From UBA935 sp031555615 (GTDB taxonomy: Bacteria; Bacillota; Clostridia; Lachnospirales; Lachnospiraceae), in assembly GCA_031555615.1 (NCBI GenBank), contig JAVBUF010000011.1, positions 89,516 through 153,515 on the forward strand: DNA of 64,000 nt. Reading direction: 5' to 3'. Shown in pieces: positions 9,084 to 16,865 of the stretch. Numbering within the stretch: position 1 is the stretch's first letter; each line of letters opens with the position of its first letter. The notes beneath the pieces are model-generated. The model worked only from the letters and a program-made list of their open reading frames with translations. It had not been told where the DNA came from and searched no databases. The translations under genes were made by a program, and so were the position numbers.

Positions 9084-9109
9084 CAATGGTTACCGTATGT
9101 GGTAGTATG
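9081..9109 (+). promoter_or_regulatory. Promoter of the antitoxin-like RNA
   Basis: TTGACA (9081-9086), 17-base spacer, TAGTAT (9104-9109). It starts inside the aminotransferase stop region and points toward the hairpin at 9163-9202. It resembles in sequence and spacing the opposing promoter at 9424-9455. Confidence 0.65.
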
Positions 9110-9120
9110 TATTCATAAAA

Positions 9121-9147
9121 AGGTGCTGCCTCTAGGCGGTTTACCTT
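9121..9147 (+). repeat. Inverted repeat, left arm (partner 9386-9417)
   Basis: GGTGCTGCCTC then TAGGCGGTTTACCTT on the + strand. The reverse complement of 9386-9417 reads GGTGCTACCTC, six extra bases, then TAGGCGGTTTACCTT. The two arms flank the toxin-like gene, each just downstream of a promoter, so both RNAs begin with almost the same sequence. The right arm can also fold on itself through CTACC/GGTAG. Confidence 0.85.
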
Positions 9148-9162
9148 GGTTAATGGTTAATC

Positions 9163-9202
9163 AAAAAGCAACCACTATTCCTGGTGTGGACGGTTGCTTT
9201 TT
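9163..9202. terminator. Bidirectional terminator shared by two convergent transcripts
   Basis: Stem AAAAAGCAACC (9163-9173) and GGTTGCTTTTT (9192-9202), loop of 18 bases. It works in both directions because each arm gives a T-run on one strand. The last codons and stop (9175-9177) of the minus-strand peptide gene fall inside it. Confidence 0.8.
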
Positions 9203-9327
9203 TGATGTTTATCTTTAGTAGTGGATTGCCGGATGCTGAAAACAGTTACAACAATACTGATAACCGTCACAACTGTACCGACAATGCCGACGACAATTCC
9301 TAACATCTTAATTTCCTTTCGTTTCAT
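9175..9327 (-). CDS. Small hydrophobic peptide, toxin-like
   Basis: 50 aa from ATG 9327, or 43 aa from ATG 9306, for which AAAGGA is well placed. The peptide has a basic start (MKRKEIK), one membrane segment (LGIVVGIVGTVVTVISIVVTV) and a polar, basic tail rich in K, H, Q and N. This is the layout of type I toxins such as Fst, TxpA and BsrG. An 8-codon leader ORF (ATG 9334, MENETKGN) with GGGGGTGAT before it ends one base before ATG 9306, so translation may be coupled. Identity to a named family was not recognised. Confidence 0.55.
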   Translation of the reverse strand: MKRKEIKMLGIVVGIVGTVVTVISIVVTVFSIRQSTTKDKHQKSNRPHQE

Positions 9328-9385
9328 TTTCCATAAGTGTATCACCCCCAAATACAGGAAGTTCTCAAAATGAATTATTTTGGCG

Positions 9386-9417
9386 AAAGGTAAACCGCCT
9401 ACCGCTGAGGTAGCACC
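9386..9417 (-). repeat. Inverted repeat, right arm (partner 9121-9147)
   Basis: On the + strand AAAGGTAAACCGCCTA, then CCGCTGAGGTAGCACC. It lies at the predicted 5' end of the minus-strand toxin-like mRNA, in an approximately 80-base leader before the first start codon. Confidence 0.85.
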
Positions 9418-9423
9418 CATGCA

Positions 9424-9455
9424 ATTATAGTACCATATTTGGTAGTTGCAATCAA
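9424..9455 (-). promoter_or_regulatory. Promoter of the toxin-like gene
   Basis: Reading the minus strand: TTGATT (9455-9450), 17 bases, TACTAT (9432-9427); an alternative is TTGCAA (9451-9446), 16 bases, TATAAT (9429-9424). It resembles the opposing promoter at 9081-9109. Confidence 0.55.
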
Positions 9456-9572
9456 CTAAAATCCTGAACAATATTTTCAATCTTAACCAGATTCTTGACA
9501 GATACTGCCAGAAATGGGAAAATAGACATATTAAGCGAAAATAAGAAAAACTAAAGTGCATTTGGACGCTGT

Positions 9573-10166
9573 ATGCATTGTAATAATTTACCCAAACATT
9601 TTTTCAAAAATAATCAGTTAAGTGAATTTTCGACAGCAATGCTAACACATTTTAGAATGATAACTCTCACAATAGCAGATTTAAATGATCAAGTTGCAGA
9701 TATGGTTGTTCCTGGCATGGATGAAGCGCGACTTGAAAAATATCAAATTGAAAAAGACAGTATAAGGAGTTTGAACAAAGCAGAAGATATCATCATGTAT
9801 ATGAGAAAAATTAAAGAACCGCAGAACAGTAATATATTACTGGAAAAGGCGCTTGATTATCAAGATGAAGTTGTGCCATTGGTTTTGAATAAAATACGGA
9901 CATCAGGCCATGATGTATTTATAGAAAATACAGCTATTTTATTGGCAAATGCTGATGTGAAATATACGGAGCAGCTCTATGATATATTTCATGAAATTAG
10001 AAATGCCTATGCCCGGTCGGAATTGTGTATTGTTTTCGGAGTGAAGAAAAAAGTGGAATACACGGAGTTGCTGCTGGAACAATACCATCTTATAAAAAAG
10101 GAAAGGCCGGATCAAGATTACGAGCAGGGGCCATTACTTGCATTGAATTTGATCTATGGGAAATAA
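9573..10166 (+). CDS. Uncharacterised soluble protein
   Basis: Up to 197 aa, no family recognised. It is helix-rich and mildly acidic; the second half (about residues 85-195) has a pattern of paired helices (ILLEKALDYQDEVVPLVLNKI, then TEQLYDIFHEIRNAY, then YTELLLEQYHLIKKE) that could be HEAT-like repeats. No Cys clusters, signal peptide or membrane segment. The start is uncertain: no good ribosome site precedes ATG 9573, and ATG 9639 is an alternative, so the 5' end may be damaged. It is more A+T rich than the flanking sugar genes and sits beside the toxin-antitoxin-like unit, which suggests later arrival. Confidence 0.55.
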   Translation: MHCNNLPKHFFKNNQLSEFSTAMLTHFRMITLTIADLNDQVADMVVPGMDEARLEKYQIEKDSIRSLNKAEDIIMYMRKIKEPQNSNILLEKALDYQDEVVPLVLNKIRTSGHDVFIENTAILLANADVKYTEQLYDIFHEIRNAYARSELCIVFGVKKKVEYTELLLEQYHLIKKERPDQDYEQGPLLALNLIYGK

Positions 10167-10205
10167 AATGGGAGCCAGAAAAAACGGCTATTGGAAGGTG
10201 GACTT

Positions 10206-11189
10206 ATGAACATATTGGTATTGAGTGCAGGTACACGGAACAAAATTGTGCAGTATTTTAAAGAAGCAGTAGGAGATGGCGGCAAGGTAATCGCCACCGA
10301 TTGCTCTAATCTGGCCCCGGCTGTTTATGATGCCGATGGGTTTTACCTGGTACCCCGGATGACCTCCCCGGGCTACGTGGAATGTATTCTGGATATCTGC
10401 AAAAGAGAAAAGATAGACGGTGTTTTTTCACTGATTGACCCGGAATTAAGCCTTCTGGCAAAAGAAAAAGACCGGTTTTTAGCAGTTGGGACAACCCCCA
10501 TAATTTCCCCGATAGAACTCGTGGATATTTGTTTTGATAAATATAAAATGTATGAATTACTGCAGAAAATGAATATCCTTACAGGAAAATGCTATGTCAG
10601 GAAAGAGGATTTTTATCAGGCATTGGCAGATGGGGAAATCCAATATCCTGTTTTTGTTAAGCCGGTCAGAGGCAGTGCCAGTATCAATATTAACAAGGTC
10701 ACTTCCCGGGATGAAATCGAAGTGTTATTCGGATTGTATGATGATCTGATGATACAGGAATTTATGGACGGAACAGAGTACGGAGCGGATGTTTATATTG
10801 ATATGATTTCCGGGAAATGTACCTCTATATTTGTAAAGAAAAAAATAAAAATGCGGGCCGGAGAAACCGATAAATCCGTTTCGGTTCAAAACGGTGAGCT
10901 GTTTAACTTAATTAAAAATTTTGTGGAATCCTGCGGCTTTTGTGGTATGATAGATATTGATATATTTGAAATAAATGGGAAATATTATATTTCAGAGGTA
11001 AACCCCCGCTTTGGCGGCGGCTATCCTCATGCCTATGCCTGTGGGGTCAATATGCCGGCACAGGTATTGGAGAATCTTGCCGGCCGGGAAAATCCCGTTA
11101 CCATCGGAAACTATAAGCCAGGAATCTGTATGATGAAATATAATGAAATCGCCATTAAAGACATGAGCGATACGGAGATAATATGCTGA
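10206..11189 (+). CDS. ATP-grasp ligase (CarB-like fold)
   Basis: 327 aa. N-terminal Rossmann-like pre-ATP-grasp domain (MNILVLSAGTRNKIV), then an ATP-grasp domain: ATP-binding lysine in YPVFVKPVRGSASINI (about residue 155), IQEFMDGTEYGADVY, and the Mg-binding end IDIFEINGKYYISEVNPRFGGG. ATP-grasp enzymes activate a carboxylate as acyl phosphate and join it to an amine or thiol. In a glycan locus it may attach an amino acid to an amino sugar or carboxylate; this is inference. Start chosen at ATG 10206, preceded by GGAAGGTGG. It overlaps the next gene by 7 bases. Confidence 0.85.
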   Translation: MNILVLSAGTRNKIVQYFKEAVGDGGKVIATDCSNLAPAVYDADGFYLVPRMTSPGYVECILDICKREKIDGVFSLIDPELSLLAKEKDRFLAVGTTPIISPIELVDICFDKYKMYELLQKMNILTGKCYVRKEDFYQALADGEIQYPVFVKPVRGSASININKVTSRDEIEVLFGLYDDLMIQEFMDGTEYGADVYIDMISGKCTSIFVKKKIKMRAGETDKSVSVQNGELFNLIKNFVESCGFCGMIDIDIFEINGKYYISEVNPRFGGGYPHAYACGVNMPAQVLENLAGRENPVTIGNYKPGICMMKYNEIAIKDMSDTEIIC

Positions 11190-12280
11190 CAATATTAATA
11201 TTGGCCAATTCTTCCGGTGGATTGTACGATTTCCGGGCTGAGATATTGGAGCGTCTGCAGCCAAAATACAGACTGGTAGTAAGTGTGCCTGATACCGTGA
11301 AAGCCAAAGAACTGGAAGAGATGGGGTGCCAGGTGGTATATACCCCGATTAATCGGCGGGGCGTGAATCCGGTGGAGGATTTCAAGCTTTTTCGTGCCTA
11401 CGGTAAACTGCTGAAGCAGATAAAACCGGCCCTGGTGCTGACATATACTATTAAACCTAACATTTATGGCGGATTTTGCTGCCGGTTAAGGAAAATTCCT
11501 TATTTGACGACCATTACCGGATTAGGAAGTACCTTTAATAAGAAAGGTTTTTTGCTGAAAATGGTGGTTACTCTTTACCGTCAGGGGATCAAGGGTGCGG
11601 CCTGTGTTTTTTTTCAAAATGAAGAAAACAAAAAGATTATGGAAAAATACGGTATTCATGGGCAAAGCAGCAGAATGGTCAGTGGATCGGGTGTGAATCT
11701 GCGAAAACACCGGATGGAGCCCTACCCCATGGATGATGAATTTTATTTTTTATTTGTAGGACGAGTCATGAAAGAAAAAGGAATTGAAGAGTTCCTTACC
11801 GCTGCCGAAGAGTTACATAGCGAAAAGGTTCATTTCCAGATTGCGGGATATTGCGATGAGGATTATCAGGAGCAATTGGATAATCTGGAAGTCAGGGGGA
11901 TCATCCAACAGCTGGGATTTCAACCACAGATACATGATTTCCTGGCCAGAGCCAGTGCAGTGGTGCTGCCCACCTATCATGAAGGAATGTCCAATGTGCT
12001 GATGGAAGCCTCTTCCACCGGACGCCCGGTTTTGGCTTCGGATATCAGCGGATGCCGGGAAACCTTTGCCGAGGGACAGACCGGACTGGGTTTTCGGCCC
12101 GGTGACAGTGCTGATTTGATCAGGGCCATCAGACAATTTATGGCAATTCCGGTGGCGGAGCGTGCCCTGATGGGGCGAAAAGCCAGAGAGAAGATGGGTA
12201 AAGAATTTGACCGGGAGCGTGTGGCAAATGCTTACCTGGAAGAAATAGAAAAAGGAATCGGAAGGACAGAGAAAGCATGA
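11183..12280 (+). CDS. GT4 glycosyltransferase (PglA/WbpU-like)
   Basis: 365 aa cytoplasmic-face retaining glycosyltransferase with GT-B fold. The N-terminal half has LTYTIKPNIYGGFCCRL and TTITGLGSTF, typical of PglA-like enzymes that add a HexNAc to a lipid-linked diNAcBac-type sugar. The C-terminal UDP-sugar site has FVGRVMKEKGIEEF and the E-x7-E motif in YHEGMSNVLMEAS. Overlaps both neighbours, so it is part of one operon with the dehydrogenase after it. Acceptor and donor are not known from sequence. Confidence 0.9.
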   Translation: MLTILILANSSGGLYDFRAEILERLQPKYRLVVSVPDTVKAKELEEMGCQVVYTPINRRGVNPVEDFKLFRAYGKLLKQIKPALVLTYTIKPNIYGGFCCRLRKIPYLTTITGLGSTFNKKGFLLKMVVTLYRQGIKGAACVFFQNEENKKIMEKYGIHGQSSRMVSGSGVNLRKHRMEPYPMDDEFYFLFVGRVMKEKGIEEFLTAAEELHSEKVHFQIAGYCDEDYQEQLDNLEVRGIIQQLGFQPQIHDFLARASAVVLPTYHEGMSNVLMEASSTGRPVLASDISGCRETFAEGQTGLGFRPGDSADLIRAIRQFMAIPVAERALMGRKAREKMGKEFDRERVANAYLEEIEKGIGRTEKA

Positions 12281-13593
12281 ATTTATATGAAAAAATAGTA
12301 GCTGGTGAAGAAAAAATATCTTTGGTTGGCCTGGGTTATGTAGGAATGCCTATTGCCGTAGCTTTTGCAAAAAAAGTGAAAGTTGTGGGATTTGACCTGA
12401 ATCAAAGCAAGATTGCCTTATATCAGGCAGGTATTGATCCCACAAAAGAAGTAGGGAATGAAGTTATCCAAAATACTACCGTTGAATTTACTGCCGATCC
12501 GTCTCAGCTGCGGGAAGCAAAGTTTCATATTGTTGCCGTTCCGACGCCGGTAAATGATGATCATACACCGGATTTATCGCCCGTGGAAGGGGCCAGTAAA
12601 TTATTGGGACAAAATCTCACCAGGGGATCCATCGTGGTATTCGAATCCACAGTTTATCCCGGAGTAACGGAAGACATCTGCGTACCGATCCTGGAAAAAG
12701 AATCCGGCTTGAAGTGCGGCGTGGATTTTAAGATTGGGTACTCGCCGGAAAGGATCAATCCCGGTGATAAGGTACATCGTCTGGAAACCATTGTAAAAAT
12801 TGTTTCCGGTATGGATGAAGAAGCTCTGGACACCATTGCCAAAGTATATGAGCTGGTAGTGGAGGCGGGAGTATATAAGGCCGACAGCATTAAGGTAGCG
12901 GAAGCTGCCAAAGTCATTGAAAACAGTCAGCGCGATATTAATATTGCTTTTATGAATGAGTTATCTATTATTTTTAATAAAATGGGCATTGATACCAAGT
13001 CGGTTCTGGAAGCGGCGGGAACAAAGTGGAATTTCCTGAAGTTTTTCCCAGGACTGGTAGGTGGGCACTGCATCGGTGTGGATCCCTATTATCTTACGTA
13101 TAAGGCAGAAGAACTGGGATATCATTCTCAGATTATTCTGGCCGGACGCCGGATCAATGACGATATGGGTAAATACGTGGCCGAAAGTCTGGTTAAAAAT
13201 CTGATCAAAGCAGATGTTCCGGTAAAACACGCCAAGGTAGCCATTTTAGGCTTTACTTTTAAAGAGAATTGCCCCGATACCAGAAACACCAAGGTAATCG
13301 ATATTTATAATGAGCTGGCGGAGTACGGAATCCAGCCCATGGTGGTGGACCCGGCTGCTGATGCCGAGGAAGCGAAGCATCTGTATGGTATTGATTTTGC
13401 TTCTATGGAAGAAGTAAAAGATATGGATGCCGTGATCGTAGCGGTAGCTCATGAGCAGTTTTTGGATTTAAATAAAGAGAAAATAAGTAGTTTCTTCAAT
13501 AGCAGCAATGAGAAAAAAGTGCTCTTGGATTTGAAAGGACTATTTGACAGAAAAGAGTACAGTACGAAGGAATATCGTTACTGGCGATTATAA
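12277..13593 (+). CDS. UDP-HexNAc 6-dehydrogenase (WbpO/TviB/CapL type)
   Basis: 438 aa of the UDP-glucose/GDP-mannose dehydrogenase family. NAD-binding VGLGYVGMPIA at residues 16-26, and the catalytic cysteine Cys265 in GGHCIGVDPYYL. The block TKWNFLKFFPGLVGGHC and the following ILAGRRINDDMG match the subgroup that oxidises UDP-GlcNAc or UDP-GalNAc to the uronic acid (TviB, WbpO, CapL). The neighbour at 13618 resembles the TviC/WbpP epimerase, so the two should give UDP-GalNAcA or a relative. This uronic acid is a plausible target of the two AsnB-like amidotransferases downstream. Confidence 0.92.
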   Translation: MNLYEKIVAGEEKISLVGLGYVGMPIAVAFAKKVKVVGFDLNQSKIALYQAGIDPTKEVGNEVIQNTTVEFTADPSQLREAKFHIVAVPTPVNDDHTPDLSPVEGASKLLGQNLTRGSIVVFESTVYPGVTEDICVPILEKESGLKCGVDFKIGYSPERINPGDKVHRLETIVKIVSGMDEEALDTIAKVYELVVEAGVYKADSIKVAEAAKVIENSQRDINIAFMNELSIIFNKMGIDTKSVLEAAGTKWNFLKFFPGLVGGHCIGVDPYYLTYKAEELGYHSQIILAGRRINDDMGKYVAESLVKNLIKADVPVKHAKVAILGFTFKENCPDTRNTKVIDIYNELAEYGIQPMVVDPAADAEEAKHLYGIDFASMEEVKDMDAVIVAVAHEQFLDLNKEKISSFFNSSNEKKVLLDLKGLFDRKEYSTKEYRYWRL

Positions 13594-13617
13594 AAGTGGA
13601 AGGGCAAGGTTTTTAAA

Positions 13618-14592
13618 GTGGGATATCAACAATTGGTTTTTGATCAGAACAGTATATTTTTAGTAACAGGAGGAGCCGGTTTTATCGGCTCTAATCTCTG
13701 TGAAGCGATTTTGAATATGGGCTATACCGTAAGGTGTCTGGACAATCTGTCCACCGGCAAATATGAAAACATTGAGCCATTTATCGGCAGAGAAGGATTT
13801 ACCTTTATTGAAGGGGATATCCGGGATCTGGATACTTGTATGATGGCAACGGAAGGTGTGGACTATGTACTGAACCAGGCCGCCTGGGGCAGCGTCCCCC
13901 GGAGCATTGAAATGCCCCTTCTGTATGAAGGTATCAATATTATGGGAACACTGAATATGATGGAGGCTTCCCGCCAGAACGGGGTAAAGAAATTCGTCTA
14001 TGCATCCAGTTCTTCGGTTTATGGAGATCATCCGGTGCTGCCCAAAAAAGAAGGCCAGGAAGGGAAGCTGCTCTCCCCCTATGCCCTGACCAAAAAAGTG
14101 GATGAAGAATACGGCAGATTGTATAAGGTCTTATATGGATTGGATACTTACGGTTTGCGTTATTTTAATGTCTTTGGCAGAAGGCAGGATCCTGCCGGTG
14201 CCTATGCGGCAGTGATTCCTAAATTCATCAAAATGCTGTTAAATGATGAAGTCCCCACCATCAACGGTGACGGAAAGCAGTCCCGGGACTTTACTTATAT
14301 TGACAATGTTATCGAGGCCAATCTGCGAGCCTGTCTGGCATCTTCTGAGGCCGGTGGGGAAGCCTTTAATATCGGTGCCGGCGGCCGGGAATATCTGATT
14401 GACGTTTACTATAATTTGTGCAAGGCGCTGGGTAAAGATGTGGAACCCATTTTCGGTCCCGAACGTAAAGGCGATATCAAAGATTCCAATGCGGATATTT
14501 CCAAGGCAAGAACGTTGCTGGGATATGATCCCGATTATGACTTTGCCAAGGGAATTGCCCTGGCTATCGACTGGTATAAGGAAAATCTGTAG
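13618..14592 (+). CDS. UDP-HexNAc(A) 4-epimerase, extended SDR (WbpP/TviC-like)
   Basis: 324 aa, starting at GTG 13618 with AAGG about 10 bases before. NAD motif GGAGFIGS at residues 18-25, catalytic Tyr155 and Lys159 in SPYALTKK, preceded by YASSSSVYGD. NQAAWGSVPRSIEMP and YFNVFGRRQDP are typical of the WbpP/TviC group, which interconverts UDP-GlcNAc/GalNAc or their uronic acids at C4. It lies right after the dehydrogenase gene, as in Vi antigen and O6 antigen loci. Confidence 0.9.
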   Translation: MGYQQLVFDQNSIFLVTGGAGFIGSNLCEAILNMGYTVRCLDNLSTGKYENIEPFIGREGFTFIEGDIRDLDTCMMATEGVDYVLNQAAWGSVPRSIEMPLLYEGINIMGTLNMMEASRQNGVKKFVYASSSSVYGDHPVLPKKEGQEGKLLSPYALTKKVDEEYGRLYKVLYGLDTYGLRYFNVFGRRQDPAGAYAAVIPKFIKMLLNDEVPTINGDGKQSRDFTYIDNVIEANLRACLASSEAGGEAFNIGAGGREYLIDVYYNLCKALGKDVEPIFGPERKGDIKDSNADISKARTLLGYDPDYDFAKGIALAIDWYKENL

Positions 14593-14602
14593 GAGAAAGC
14601 TT

Positions 14603-15523
14603 ATGCGGTATAAAGTAGTAGTATTCGGCGTAAAGGATACTTCGGAAAACATAGTGGAATTCATTCAAAATCAAATATGTCCGGTGGATCTGGTGATAAC
14701 CATCAGTAAAGAGGTGACGGAGAAAAATCAGGTGTCCGGCTATAAGGGCTTGTCGGTATTAACAGAAAAATACGGCATTCCCGTATTTGAAGCAGACAGC
14801 TATTTTCTGACTGATGAAAAAACCCAGTGCTTTATCCGGGAAAATGAATTTGAAATCGGCATTTCCATGGGCTGGCAGCGGTTGATGCCAAAATCAGTGC
14901 TGGATCGGTTTGAATATGGTATCTACGGATTTCATGGCAACAGCGGTTATCTGCCCTTTGGCCGTGGCCGCTCGCCGTTAAACTGGTCGATTATACTGGG
15001 GGATACCCGATTTAATTTGAATTTATTTCGTTATGATGAAAAAGCCGACAGCCCCAATGTATTTGCCACGGAGATGTTTTCCATAACACCTCATGACGAT
15101 ATCCGGACAGCGCAATATAAGAATATGATCTGTTCCAAGAATTTGATCCGTAAGCTGCTAAAAGCCTATGAAGAAAAAAATATTGTTATAAGAACGGAAT
15201 CCAAGGATTTTGATTCCTGGTATGGTAAACGAACGGCAGCGGATGGAAAGATAGATTTTCATCAAAGAACCAGGGAGATTTATAACCTGATCCGCGGTGT
15301 GGCGGCACCTTTTCCCGGGGCATATGCGATGCTGGGAGAAGAAAAGGTCATTATTTGGGAAGCCCATCCTTTTGATGAGATGATTGATTTTTCGGGGTAT
15401 GCGTGTGGTGAAGTGGTGGATGTGTTTGATGGGAAGCCGGTGGTAAGGACGGTGGATGGGTCGTTGTTGATTGATCGGTATGAGTGTGTCAGAAGCATTC
15501 AAGCCGGAGATTTGTTAGAATAA
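14603..15523 (+). CDS. Formyltransferase family, candidate sugar N-formyltransferase
   Basis: 306 aa from ATG 14603 (AGGAGA before it). The fold is that of methionyl-tRNA formyltransferase and ArnA N-terminal domain: N10-formyl-tetrahydrofolate-dependent formylation of an amine. Visible are His111 in the HGNSGYLPFGRGRSPLNW block and a candidate Asp149, equivalent to ArnA His104 and Asp140. The usual catalytic Asn two residues before the His is Gly109 here, which is unusual. A C-terminal Fmt_C-like subdomain (GEVVDVFDGKPVVRT...) is present. Placed after the sugar genes, it may formylate the 4-amino sugar made by 6073 and 7947. Confidence 0.8.
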   Translation: MRYKVVVFGVKDTSENIVEFIQNQICPVDLVITISKEVTEKNQVSGYKGLSVLTEKYGIPVFEADSYFLTDEKTQCFIRENEFEIGISMGWQRLMPKSVLDRFEYGIYGFHGNSGYLPFGRGRSPLNWSIILGDTRFNLNLFRYDEKADSPNVFATEMFSITPHDDIRTAQYKNMICSKNLIRKLLKAYEEKNIVIRTESKDFDSWYGKRTAADGKIDFHQRTREIYNLIRGVAAPFPGAYAMLGEEKVIIWEAHPFDEMIDFSGYACGEVVDVFDGKPVVRTVDGSLLIDRYECVRSIQAGDLLE

Positions 15524-15527
15524 GCAA

Positions 15528-16865
15528 GTGAGGATAAAGGAGTTTATGGTAAAAAAAGAAAGCTTGTTAGGTGAAAAATCATATGCAAATCTGGCCATAA
15601 GAATGATAATCGGATTGTGCGTTACTGTTTTAATGGGAACAATACTATTGACAATAGTGTATGCCTTGCCTACTGATGAGATGAAACAAAACGTAGCAAG
15701 AAGCAGTGCGCTGTTTGATTATGAGGGTATTTATCCTCAGATAGTGACCGGTTATAAATCTACCCAGTTAGATAATTATTCGGATGCATATATGTTTGCA
15801 AATGCTATTTACCCAGGTAGCGGAAATCCTTTAACGGATGCAATGTCGGTAAAAAGAATTGAATACAATGATTTATCCATGCCACAGTCGTTGACTTCAT
15901 ATGCAAATGATGTTGATGCGGAATTTTATGAAATTGATTATCCCCGGTATTGGCATGGCTATTTGGTAGTTTTAAAGCCGTTGCTGAATTTTTTTGATGT
16001 AGGTGACTTAAAGATTTTAAATATGATATGTCAGGGAATTGTTATTTTTCTGGTAATATCTTTATTACTGGAGAAACGGGGAAAAAGATATGCACTTGCT
16101 TTTTTAATGGCAGTTTTACTTATTAATCCTGTAACTGTATCTGTTTCAATGCATTATTCTTCAGTTTTTTATATTACTATGTTTATGTTATATGTAATTT
16201 GGAAGCAACCGGCCTTTTTTATTGGTAAAAATAAAATATTTTACTACAGTTTATTATTTTTCGGTGTGGGAATGCTTACGTCCTTTTTCGATCTTTTCAC
16301 ATATCCCCTTGTTACATTGGGCTTACCATTGATATCATTATGGGTCATAGAAGGAGATAATTATTTAGAGTGGAAAAAGCAAATAAAAATAATTATCTTA
16401 GTTGCTGCGTGCTGGGCAATTGGATATGCGGGAATGTGGATAGGAAAATTTATGATTGGAAGTATTATTACAGGTCGGAATTTATTCGGGGATGCATTTT
16501 CCAGAACAGTGTTGTATACAGCTTCAAATGATAAATCGGTATCAATATTGGAGTGTATCCTTAGAAGTATTAAAGTAGTATTAAAATGGCCATATGTGAT
16601 CGGTTTTGGAGGAACATTTATTTATTTTGTGATAAGCATATGGAAAGAAAATAAGAAATTGAGTTGGGATTGGAAAAAAATGCTTCCGTTTTTACTGCTT
16701 ATGCTGCTTCCATTTTCTGATATGCTGATAACAGGCCATGTATATTGGCACTATTGGTTTACTTATAGAGAACTTGCGGTAACATTGTTTGCAGGATACT
16801 GTATGGTGTTGGAGTGCCTTCGCGGAAAGAAGTTTTTGTATGAAAATAGCAATCAGAATGGATGA
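15528..16865 (+). CDS. Polytopic membrane protein, GT-C-like layout
   Basis: 445 aa from GTG 15528, or 439 aa from ATG 15546; AAAGGAG at 15536-15542 is only 3 bases before the ATG, so the start is undecided. One N-terminal membrane segment is followed by an outer loop of about 110 residues with acidic positions (YSDAYMF), then about nine more segments. That is the layout of GT-C glycosyltransferases and some polymerases, but no family was recognised. It is clearly more A+T rich than its neighbours. The 3' end overlaps the next gene by 26 bases. Confidence 0.7.
   Translation: MRIKEFMVKKESLLGEKSYANLAIRMIIGLCVTVLMGTILLTIVYALPTDEMKQNVARSSALFDYEGIYPQIVTGYKSTQLDNYSDAYMFANAIYPGSGNPLTDAMSVKRIEYNDLSMPQSLTSYANDVDAEFYEIDYPRYWHGYLVVLKPLLNFFDVGDLKILNMICQGIVIFLVISLLLEKRGKRYALAFLMAVLLINPVTVSVSMHYSSVFYITMFMLYVIWKQPAFFIGKNKIFYYSLLFFGVGMLTSFFDLFTYPLVTLGLPLISLWVIEGDNYLEWKKQIKIIILVAACWAIGYAGMWIGKFMIGSIITGRNLFGDAFSRTVLYTASNDKSVSILECILRSIKVVLKWPYVIGFGGTFIYFVISIWKENKKLSWDWKKMLPFLLLMLLPFSDMLITGHVYWHYWFTYRELAVTLFAGYCMVLECLRGKKFLYENSNQNG

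Larger units (their letters stand above)
9117..9204 (+). ncRNA. Putative antisense RNA of a type I toxin-antitoxin-like unit
   Basis: Predicted transcript of about 88 bases from the promoter at 9081-9109 to the T-run after the hairpin at 9163-9202. It contains no credible ORF. Its 3' half is complementary to the 3' end of the small hydrophobic gene on the opposite strand. Its 5' 27 bases (9121-9147) are nearly the same sequence as the 5' end of the toxin-like mRNA because the two copies form an inverted repeat. Ends are estimated from promoter and terminator positions only. Confidence 0.5.

Noticed and set aside
14399..14602. N-terminal extension of the formyltransferase frame
   Set aside because: The 68 extra codons overlap the epimerase gene; AGGAGA just before ATG 14603 and the family length fit the shorter form.
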